Positions 57,891 to 64,000 of a DNA stretch of 64,000 nucleotides are shown here, one piece after another. Position 1 is the first letter of the stretch; each line of letters opens with the position of its first letter. The position numbers and the translations under genes were made by a program. The stretch comes from Pantoea eucrina. Its GTDB lineage: Bacteria > Pseudomonadota > Gammaproteobacteria > Enterobacterales > Enterobacteriaceae. The notes beneath the pieces are model-generated. The model made no database searches. It was not told the DNA's origin and saw nothing but the letters and a program-made list of their open reading frames with translations. The stretch is from contig NZ_MAYN01000008.1 in the NCBI RefSeq assembly GCF_001691555.1, positions 1,072,617 through 1,136,616 on the forward strand. The letters run 5' to 3'.

Positions 57891-57910
57891 CGGCCCGCCA
57901 GGGCGGGCCG
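57891..57910 (-). repeat. trpC-trpB intercistronic hairpin
   Basis: CGGCCCGC / CAGG (+ strand) / GCGGGCCG, perfect 8-bp arms, no U-run. Probably affects mRNA stability or relative expression. Confidence 0.7.
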
Positions 57911-57916
57911 GCAACA

Positions 57917-59284
57917 TTAGTAAGCGCGTAATGTGGTAAATACCGCGGCGATTTTGCCGGCATCTTTAATGCCAGGAGCGGATTCCACGCCGGAGTTGAA
58001 ATCAAGACCGGCACAGCCAAGCTGCGCAGCCGTCACGCAGTTATCGGCGGCGAGGCCGCCTGCCAGCAGTACATTGTCCAGCGACTCCCCCTGCAGCAGC
58101 GACCAGTCAAACTGCTGCCCGCTGCCGCCCTGACCATTGTCAAACACATAGCGATCAACGTGTGGCCAGTCGCGCGCGGGCAGGCGCTCTTTGACGCTCA
58201 GCGCTTTCCAGATTTGCGTCTGTGGCGGCAGTGCCTGACGCAGTCTGGCAACGTAGTCGCGATTTTCATCGCCATGCAGCTGTACGGCTGCCAGATTCAG
58301 TTCCACCGCCAGCGTGACAACGTCACCAGCAGGCGCATTACGAAATACGCCCACATAGCGCAACGGCGCAGCGGCCATCACGCGGTGTGCCTGGGCGCTG
58401 TCGATTTTGCGCGGTGAGCCTTCAGCAAAAATCAACCCGCCATACAGCGCACCCGCTTCACTGGCCGCACGGGCCGCTTCCGGCTGCGTCAGGCCGCACA
58501 CTTTATTATCACCCAGCAGCACGCGGCGTACCGCAGCTGCCAGGTCAGCCTCTTCCATCAGCGCCGAGCCGATAAGAAAACCGTTAGCAAAGCGGCTCAG
58601 CTCACGCACCTGTGCATAATTATGAATACCGGATTCGCTGATGACGGTAACACCGTGGCTCAGGCGCGGTGCCAGCTCGCGGGTACGGTTGAGATCGATA
58701 GAGAGATCGCGCAGGTCGCGGTTGTTAATCCCTACCACCTGTGCGTTCAGGGCAATCGCCCGCTCCAGCTCCGCTTCATTACTGACTTCAGTCAGAATGC
58801 CCATACTGAGGCTGTGAGCCACCGCGGCGAGCTGCCGGTACTGCTCATCATCCAGCACGGAGAGCATCAGCAGGATAGCGTCCGCCTGGTAGTGACGGGC
58901 CAGATAGATCTGATAGGGGTCGATGATAAAATCTTTGCACAGCACTGGCTGAGTAACCGCCGCGCTGACAATGGGCAGAAAGGCAAAGTCACCCTGAAAA
59001 TATTTTTCATCCGTCAGAACCGAAATGGCAGAGGCGTGGTGACGATAGACGGCGGCGATAGCGGCAGGATCGAAATCCGCCCGGATCACCCCTTTTGACG
59101 GCGACGCTTTTTTGCACTCAAGGATAAAAACGGTGCGGGTGCCACGCAGGGCATCATAAAAAGAGCGCGTTGCCGGCTGCAGTGCCGGGTGGAATGTCTC
59201 CAGCGGCTGCTGCTGCTGGCGTTCTGCTATCCAGAGCGCCTTATCCTGCACAATTTTTTCTAATACGGTGCCTTTAATACTCAT
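57917..59284 (-). CDS. trpC: Bifunctional indole-glycerol-phosphate synthase / phosphoribosylanthranilate isomerase
   Basis: 455 residues from ATG 59284. N-terminal IGPS domain ([52 protein letters not shown]) fused to C-terminal PRAI ([54 protein letters not shown]). This trpC-trpF fusion is the enterobacterial form. Start one base after the trpD stop. Confidence 0.97.
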   Translation of the reverse strand: MSIKGTVLEKIVQDKALWIAERQQQQPLETFHPALQPATRSFYDALRGTRTVFILECKKASPSKGVIRADFDPAAIAAVYRHHASAISVLTDEKYFQGDFAFLPIVSAAVTQPVLCKDFIIDPYQIYLARHYQADAILLMLSVLDDEQYRQLAAVAHSLSMGILTEVSNEAELERAIALNAQVVGINNRDLRDLSIDLNRTRELAPRLSHGVTVISESGIHNYAQVRELSRFANGFLIGSALMEEADLAAAVRRVLLGDNKVCGLTQPEAARAASEAGALYGGLIFAEGSPRKIDSAQAHRVMAAAPLRYVGVFRNAPAGDVVTLAVELNLAAVQLHGDENRDYVARLRQALPPQTQIWKALSVKERLPARDWPHVDRYVFDNGQGGSGQQFDWSLLQGESLDNVLLAGGLAADNCVTAAQLGCAGLDFNSGVESAPGIKDAGKIAAVFTTLRAY

Positions 59285-59285
59285 C

Positions 59286-60284
59286 TCATCCTCTCGCTGC
59301 CAGTGCAACCACGCGCTCATAAGCCTGCCCGCTGCGAATCGCGGCGATAGCCCGCTCCGCGTTGTCGCGCAGGTCTTCATGACCAAACACTTTCAGCAGC
59401 ATCGCCACGTTGACGGCGACCGCCTGCTCATGCGCGGGCTCTCCTTTACCCTGAAGTAAACGGGTCAGAATGTCACGGTTTTCTTCCGGCGTGCCGCCCG
59501 CCAGCGCCTCTTTGTCATGAATGCCAAAACCAAAGTCATCCGGCGTCAGCTGATAGCAGGTAATTTCTCCGTCACGCAGCTCTGCCACCTGTGTAGCGCT
59601 GTGCAGCGCGACCTCATCCATACCGCCGCCATGGACCACGGCGGCCCGCTGATAGCCGAGCACTTTCAGCGTTTGCGCGATGGGCAGCACCAGTTCCGGG
59701 CTGTATACCCCAATCACCGCCAGCGGCGGCCGCGCCGGGTTAATCAGCGGGCCGAGCACGTTGAACAGCGTGCGTGATTTCAGCTGCTGACGCACCGGCA
59801 TCGCGTGACGGAAGCCGGTATGATACTGCGGTGCAAACAGGAAGCAGACATTAAGGTCATCCAGCGCCTGACGCGCCTGCTGCGCCGGCATATCCAGATT
59901 GATACCAAACGCGGCCAGCAGATCGGAGGAGCCAGATTTACTGGAGACGCTGCGGTTCCCATGCTTGGCAACTTTAAGACCGCAGGTCGCGGCAACAAAC
60001 GCGCTGGCGGTTGATATATTAATGCTATTACTGCCGTCGCCACCGGTGCCGACAATATCAGCAAACGCATAGTCAGGGCGCGGAAACGGTTTAGCATCAG
60101 CCAGCAGCGCCGACGCGGCACCGGCTATCTCCTGTGGCTGCTCGCCGCGCACTTTCATGGCAATCAGCGCCGCGGCGAGCTGAGTGGGCTCCAGCTGACC
60201 GGTAATTATGGCGCTGAACAGCTGGTGGCTCTCCGCCTGACTCAGCGTTTGCGCCTGATACAGTTTTTCCAGAATAGTTTGCAT
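59286..60284 (-). CDS. trpD: Anthranilate phosphoribosyltransferase
   Basis: 332 residues from ATG 60284, preceded by [51 protein letters not shown] and [20 protein letters not shown] are the PRPP- and anthranilate-binding motifs. It is a free-standing gene, not fused to the glutaminase as in E. coli; a 13-base gap separates it from trpG. Confidence 0.96.
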   Translation of the reverse strand: MQTILEKLYQAQTLSQAESHQLFSAIITGQLEPTQLAAALIAMKVRGEQPQEIAGAASALLADAKPFPRPDYAFADIVGTGGDGSNSINISTASAFVAATCGLKVAKHGNRSVSSKSGSSDLLAAFGINLDMPAQQARQALDDLNVCFLFAPQYHTGFRHAMPVRQQLKSRTLFNVLGPLINPARPPLAVIGVYSPELVLPIAQTLKVLGYQRAAVVHGGGMDEVALHSATQVAELRDGEITCYQLTPDDFGFGIHDKEALAGGTPEENRDILTRLLQGKGEPAHEQAVAVNVAMLLKVFGHEDLRDNAERAIAAIRSGQAYERVVALAARG

Positions 60285-60297
60285 CTTTATCTCCCTG

Positions 60298-60879
60298 TTA
60301 CTGCGCCAGCGCCCAGGCCAGCGTCTGTTCAAGCAGCCGGGCGCCCTGGGTAGTGAGGATCGATTCAGGATGGAACTGAAAGCCGCAGACGCGATCGGCA
60401 TCATGCCGCACGGCCATGACCATGCCGTTGTAGCTGGCATTAACCGTCAGCTCAGCGGGTGTATTACTCCCCACCAGCGAGTGATAGCGTGCCACCGGCA
60501 GCGGATTACTCAGGCCGCTGAACATTGCGCAACCGTCATGCTCAACCGCAGACGCTTTACCATGCAGAATTTCACCCGCCTGGCCTACGTGGCCACCGTA
60601 CGCTTCGACGATAGCCTGATGACCCAGGCAGATACCGATAATCGGCAGCTGGCCGCGCAGCGCCTGCAACAGGGCAGGCATGCAGCCCGCATCAGCAGGG
60701 GCGCCAGGGCCTGGCGACAGCATCAGTACCGGATTTTCCATCTGCTGCAGCCGCGCAATCAGCGTTTCTGCCGGCACGTTGTTGCGGTAGATCACCACGT
60801 TGTGACCAAAACTGCGCAGCTGATCCACCAGGTTATAGGTAAACGAGTCGATATTATCGAGCAGCAGGATATCAGCCAT
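60298..60879 (-). CDS. trpG: Anthranilate synthase component II (glutamine amidotransferase)
   Basis: 193 residues. Catalytic Cys in [17 protein letters not shown], His and Glu in [10 protein letters not shown]. Supplies ammonia to TrpE. Start overlaps the trpE stop (TGATG). Separation of trpG from trpD is a useful taxonomic mark against Escherichia. Confidence 0.96.
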   Translation of the reverse strand: MADILLLDNIDSFTYNLVDQLRSFGHNVVIYRNNVPAETLIARLQQMENPVLMLSPGPGAPADAGCMPALLQALRGQLPIIGICLGHQAIVEAYGGHVGQAGEILHGKASAVEHDGCAMFSGLSNPLPVARYHSLVGSNTPAELTVNASYNGMVMAVRHDADRVCGFQFHPESILTTQGARLLEQTLAWALAQ

Positions 60880-62441
60880 CAGAACATCTCCTTGCAGTGG
60901 TGCGCAGTTGCGATAGCGCGCAGGACGGCGCGTGCTTTATTGCGGCTCTCATCCGCTTCAGCCTGCGGGATGGAATCCAGCACCACGCCGGCACCCGCCT
61001 GCACGGTAGCAATACCTTCTTCAACCCAGGCGGAACGGATCACGATGCAGGTATCGAGATCGCCGGTCGCGGTGAAGTAGCCCACGGCCCCGCCGTAGCT
61101 GCCGCGCCGCGTGCCCTCTTTTTCAGCAATCAGCTGCATGGCGCGTACTTTGGGTGCGCCGCTCAGCGTGCCCATATTCATACAGGCGCGGTAGGCATGC
61201 AGGACATCCAGATCGTCACGCAGCGTGCCCACCACGCGGGAGACCAGATGCATGACAAAAGAGTAGCGGTCAACTTTGGTCAGATCGGCAACATAACGGC
61301 TACCTGGCTTACAGATACGGGCGAGATCGTTACGCGCCAGATCCACCAGCATCAGATGTTCGGCCAGCTCTTTGTGATCGGTGCGCATCTCCAGCTCAAT
61401 ACGGCTATCGAGATCGCGATCCAGCGAGCCGTCGGCATGGCGGCCGCGCGGACGGGTGCCGGCAATCGGGTAGATCTCAATCTGGCGCGACTGTGCGTCA
61501 TACTTCAGCGAACTTTCTGGTGAGGCACCGAACAGGGCAAAATCCCGATCCTGCATAAAGAACATATAGGGGCTGGGATTGCTGTTCTTCAGCGTCTCAT
61601 AAGCCGCGAGCGGTGACGGGCAGGGCAGTGAGAAGCGGCGCGACGGCACGACCTGGAAAATTTCGCCAATGCGGATAGCCTGCTGCAGCGAGGCCACCAC
61701 GTCACAGTAAGCGTCATCGCTCTGGCTGGTACTGAGCGTCATCTGTTCAACGCGCTGCACCGGCAGGGCGGGCGCTGGCTGTGTCATCTGCCCGTGCAGC
61801 TGCTCAATACGACTCTGCAGACGCTGAAACTCACTGGTTGAAGGCGCAAACAGGCTCGCCTGCAGGCGGGCTGACCTCTGCTGATGATCAATAATCAGCA
61901 GCGTTTCAGCCAGATAGAAGCAGTAATCGGGGCAGCGCTGCTCATTACGCAGCGCCGGCAGGTCTTCAAAGCCGGCGACCAGGTCGTAAGCAAACAGCCC
62001 GCCCAGCAGCATCGCTTCACGTTCATCAGCAGGTGTGTTGACCAGTTGCGGAATCAGACGCAGCGCATCAAACACTGAAAAGGCTTTCAGCCGCGAGTCT
62101 TCATCCTGTACATCATTCGCGGTGGCAAAATGCAGCTCACGTCCATCCGGACGAACCTCAATGTTTACGCTCTCAGGCAGAGCGGCATCCAGCAGCGGCA
62201 GCAGGGCGCGGCCATTTTCAGAGAGCGCCTGCAGGGTCACGGTATGGCCCAGGGCGCTGATGCGAAGTGCGCTGTCAACAATCAGCAGGCTTTTCAGATT
62301 TTTTTTGCTGTCAATGTCCGCAGACTCCAGTAGCAGAGTCGCCGGGCGTGCGCCGCACAGTTGATGAAACACCGCGGCCGGATCTTCGCGATAAGGTGCG
62401 TTTCCGGTAATCAACTTCAATGTAGGTTTCGCATTTGCCAT
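60879..62441 (-). CDS. trpE: Anthranilate synthase component I
   Basis: 520 residues. [20 protein letters not shown] near the N-terminus contains the Trp feedback-binding LLES motif; C-terminal [40 protein letters not shown] and [20 protein letters not shown] are chorismate-binding motifs. Converts chorismate to anthranilate; feedback inhibited by Trp. First structural gene after trpL. Confidence 0.97.
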   Translation of the reverse strand: MANAKPTLKLITGNAPYREDPAAVFHQLCGARPATLLLESADIDSKKNLKSLLIVDSALRISALGHTVTLQALSENGRALLPLLDAALPESVNIEVRPDGRELHFATANDVQDEDSRLKAFSVFDALRLIPQLVNTPADEREAMLLGGLFAYDLVAGFEDLPALRNEQRCPDYCFYLAETLLIIDHQQRSARLQASLFAPSTSEFQRLQSRIEQLHGQMTQPAPALPVQRVEQMTLSTSQSDDAYCDVVASLQQAIRIGEIFQVVPSRRFSLPCPSPLAAYETLKNSNPSPYMFFMQDRDFALFGASPESSLKYDAQSRQIEIYPIAGTRPRGRHADGSLDRDLDSRIELEMRTDHKELAEHLMLVDLARNDLARICKPGSRYVADLTKVDRYSFVMHLVSRVVGTLRDDLDVLHAYRACMNMGTLSGAPKVRAMQLIAEKEGTRRGSYGGAVGYFTATGDLDTCIVIRSAWVEEGIATVQAGAGVVLDSIPQAEADESRNKARAVLRAIATAHHCKEMF

Positions 62442-62464
62442 GATAATTTCTCTGAAATTCGCTC

Positions 62465-62491
62465 AAAAAAAAGCCCGCATGGTGGCGGGCT
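62465..62491 (-). terminator. trp attenuator
   Basis: Minus strand AGCCCGC / CACCAT / GCGGGCT followed by eight T. It is the 3:4 terminator hairpin. The competing antiterminator pairs GGTGGCG in trpL (62529-62535 on plus as CGCCACC) with CGCCACC at 62481-62487. Confidence 0.93.
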
Positions 62492-62509
62492 CAGGTATCT
62501 GCACAGCGA

Positions 62510-62590
62510 TCAGGCTTGTGCACAATAACGCCACCCGTTACAGGAAGACGTACGCCAGCTGTCTGTTAACCGCACTATTGCCTGACTCAT
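62510..62590 (-). CDS. trpL: trp operon leader peptide
   Basis: 26 codons from ATG 62590: MSQAIVRLTDSWRTSSCNGW then RYCAQA. Aligning with E. coli AIFVLKGWWRTS shows that the first of the two adjacent Trp is Ser here (SWRTS). The usual stop after RTS is read through (TGT instead of TGA), and a second Trp appears at residue 20. The ribosome site is weak (CAGGTATCTGTC). Control Trp codons are therefore eight codons apart. Confidence 0.85.
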   Translation of the reverse strand: MSQAIVRLTDSWRTSSCNGWRYCAQA

Positions 62591-62618
62591 GACAGATACC
62601 TGTTGTGTGTGAACTTGT

Positions 62619-62652
62619 GTACTAGTTAACTGGTTCGGGCGAAAAATGTCAA
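62619..62652 (-). promoter_or_regulatory. trp promoter and TrpR operator
   Basis: Minus strand TTGACA (62647-62652), 17 bp, TTAACT (62624-62629). The operator GAACCAGTTAACTAGTAC (62619-62636) differs at one base from the E. coli GAACTAGTTAACTAGTAC. The same 130-base gap must contain the rnm promoter. Confidence 0.93.
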
Positions 62653-62721
62653 TACCCTTTCTCAGTTAACAACAAAATCGCTATCATGCCCGCTGATTTT
62701 TAGTCGTACTCCGGAGTTACC

Positions 62722-63597
62722 TTGTCTGATATCAGCCGTTTCCCTCTTTACGATCTCCACAGTCATACCCGCGCCTCCGATGGATTGCTGACGCCAGCAG
62801 CCCTGGTCCAGCGCGCGGCTGAGAAGCAAATTGGCGTGCTGGCCATTACCGATCACGATACGGTCGCAGGCGTTGCTGAGGCGCAGGCGTTTGCACAGGA
62901 GCAGAAACTGCCGATAAAAGTGCTGGCCGGGCTGGAAGCGTCCACCCTGTGGGAAAATCACGAGATTCATATCGTGGGCCTGAACATCGATTGCGATCAC
63001 CCGGCACTGCAGGGCTTTCTGATAGAGCAGCATCAGTGCCGTTACGCGCGTGCGCTGCAGATTGCTGAACGGCTGGAGCGGGCGCGGATCCCCGACGCAC
63101 TGGCAGGCGCACAGCGGCTGGCACAGGGGGGCGTCATCACGCGCGGTCACTTCGCCCGTTATCTGATTGAACAGGGTAAAGCTGAGAATATGGCGCAGGT
63201 ATTCAAACACTATCTGGCGCGTGGCAAAACCGGCTACGTGCCGCCACAATGGTGTACAATTGAACAAGCTATTGAAGCCATTCATCATTCCGGCGGCGTA
63301 GCGGTGCTGGCGCATCCGGGTCGCTACGGCCTGTCGGCAAAATGGCTGAAGCGGCTGATTGCCTTTTTCGCACAAGCGGGGGGCGACGCCATTGAGGTGG
63401 CACAGTGTCAGCAGCCGCCGAACGAGCGCACCCAGCTGGCAGGCTATGCGCGCGATAATCAACTGGCTGCATCACAGGGTTCCGATTTTCACCAACCCTG
63501 TCCCTGGATCGAGCTGGGGCGTAAACTCTGGCTGCCGGGTGGCGTTGAACCAGTGTGGGAGCGCTTTCCTGCTCTGGCCCCTGCTTTAACTGCCTGA
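62722..63597 (+). CDS. rnm: RNase AM / 5'-3' exonuclease, PHP family (YciV, TrpH)
   Basis: 291 residues from TTG 62722 (CGGAGTTACC in front; the E. coli gene also has a non-ATG start as I recall). PHP metal motifs: YDLHSHTRASDG, ITDHDTVAG, GLEAS, VAVLAHPGRYG, QGSDFHQP. Known to mature the 5' ends of rRNA and degrade 3',5'-pAp. Divergent from the trp operon. Confidence 0.94.
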   Translation: MSDISRFPLYDLHSHTRASDGLLTPAALVQRAAEKQIGVLAITDHDTVAGVAEAQAFAQEQKLPIKVLAGLEASTLWENHEIHIVGLNIDCDHPALQGFLIEQHQCRYARALQIAERLERARIPDALAGAQRLAQGGVITRGHFARYLIEQGKAENMAQVFKHYLARGKTGYVPPQWCTIEQAIEAIHHSGGVAVLAHPGRYGLSAKWLKRLIAFFAQAGGDAIEVAQCQQPPNERTQLAGYARDNQLAASQGSDFHQPCPWIELGRKLWLPGGVEPVWERFPALAPALTA

Positions 63598-63618
63598 GAC
63601 AGATGACAAGAGGTTTTT

Positions 63619-64000
63619 ATGAGTCAACGTTTTCACATTCATCCTGATAACCCGCAGCCGCGCCTGATCAATCAGGCGGTGGATTATCTCAATAAAGGCA
63701 GCGTCATTGTCTATCCCACCGACTCCGGCTATGCGCTGGGGTGCCGGCTGGAAGAGAAAAACGCGATGGAACGTATCTGCCGGATCCGGCAACTGGATGG
63801 CAATCACAACTTTACGCTGATGTGTCGCGACCTCTCAGAGCTTTCGGTTTACTCTCAGGTCGACAACACAGCTTTTCGTATTCTGAAAAACAACACGCCG
63901 GGTAATTACACTTTTATTCTCAAAGCGACAAAAGAAGTGCCGCGGCGCCTGATGAATGACAAACGGAAAACCATCGGGCTGCGCGTGCCGTCTAATCCGG
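63619..64000 (+). CDS. yciO: YciO, Sua5/YrdC-family protein (N-terminal part)
   Basis: First 127 codons; the gene runs off the window. MSQRFHIHPDNPQPRLINQA, VIVYPTDSGYALGCRLEEKN, NFTLMCRDLSELSVYSQVDN, GNYTFILKATKEVPRRLMND belong to the YciO branch of the YrdC domain (RNA/ATP-binding fold related to threonylcarbamoyl-AMP synthase). It is 21 bases downstream of rnm and likely cotranscribed. Confidence 0.95.
   Translation, partial: MSQRFHIHPDNPQPRLINQAVDYLNKGSVIVYPTDSGYALGCRLEEKNAMERICRIRQLDGNHNFTLMCRDLSELSVYSQVDNTAFRILKNNTPGNYTFILKATKEVPRRLMNDKRKTIGLRVPSNP

Noticed and set aside
59286-60440. Longer trpD (384 codons) fused in frame to upstream sequence
   Set aside because: The extra 52 residues overlap trpG in another frame and do not look like protein; ATG 60284 has GGGAG in front.
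62662-63462. 266-codon frame antisense to rnm
   Set aside because: The plus-strand PHP protein is certain; the antisense product is a composition shadow and would run through the trp promoter.
1-64000. CRISPR arrays, rRNA or tRNA genes, insertion sequences
   Set aside because: No regular spaced repeats, no cloverleaf-like sequence with CCA-end or tRNA consensus boxes, and no transposase gene were seen on reading; the prophage does not use a tRNA site as far as I can tell.

Overview
The window looks like a chromosomal segment from an enterobacterium of the Erwiniaceae (Pantoea/Erwinia type). The flanks carry the familiar enterobacterial order oppABCDF-yciU-clsA-yciY-yciI-tonB-yciA-yciB-yciC on the left and ompW-trpABCDGE-trpL-rnm(yciV)-yciO on the right. 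Two details argue against Escherichia/Salmonella: trpG and trpD are separate genes, and yciE/yciF/yciG are absent between ompW and trpA, where a small BON-domain lipoprotein sits instead. The assignment is inferred from remembered protein similarity and gene order, not from a database search.

Between yciC (start 10002) and a YkgJ-type cysteine-cluster gene next to ompW lies a complete-looking prophage of about 44 kb (roughly 10257 to 54045). Its control region is lambdoid in layout. It has a cleavable CI-type repressor (19550-20197), a Cro-like protein, a CII-like protein with an exact TTGC-N6-TTGC site for a pRE-type promoter, and an N-like antiterminator with matching nutL and nutR sites. 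Tripartite OL and OR operators share an 11-bp CAC-N5-GTG element. O- and P-type replication genes follow with four 17-bp iterons inside O, then NinB-like, NinG and Q. The leftward pL operon holds N, many very small genes, an ERF recombinase, SSB, NinX and finally a Xis-like gene that converges on the integrase. The late half is not lambda-like. It encodes a contractile-tailed (myovirus) particle: DUF1073 portal, DUF2213 protease, DUF2184 capsid, DUF3383 sheath, DUF3277 tube, a frameshifted tail chaperone, tape measure, Gp138-type spike and J-like baseplate. The prophage is thus a mosaic of lambda-style control and myovirus structure.

Accessory (moron) genes are spread through it. A HipA-like kinase plus DUF3037 pair sits in the rex position beside cI. 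A HicA/HicB toxin-antitoxin pair whose HicB carries an extra C-terminal domain lies between Q and lysis. A colicin-DNase-type immunity gene without a visible toxin is flanked by two copies of a hairpin repeat. A four-helix membrane protein is inserted backwards in the head genes, and a secreted protein plus a reversed membrane-associated protein sit inside the baseplate genes. An O-acyltransferase follows the tail fibre, and a LexA-box-controlled two-gene unit at the right end encodes a UmuD-like protein without its catalytic serine.

How it works together: in the lysogen, CI holds pL and pR off while the pRM/pRE transcript carries cI and the HipA-like/DUF3037 pair to a terminator just before OL. 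DNA damage should cleave CI and at the same time derepress the LexA-controlled unit. N then acts at the nut sites so that polymerase passes the several terminators in the pL operon. Readthrough past xis would run antisense into int, an arrangement opposite to lambda. On the chromosome side, the trp operon keeps a recognisable TrpR operator and attenuator, but its leader peptide has lost the tandem Trp-Trp pair and places its second Trp codon inside the antiterminator arm.
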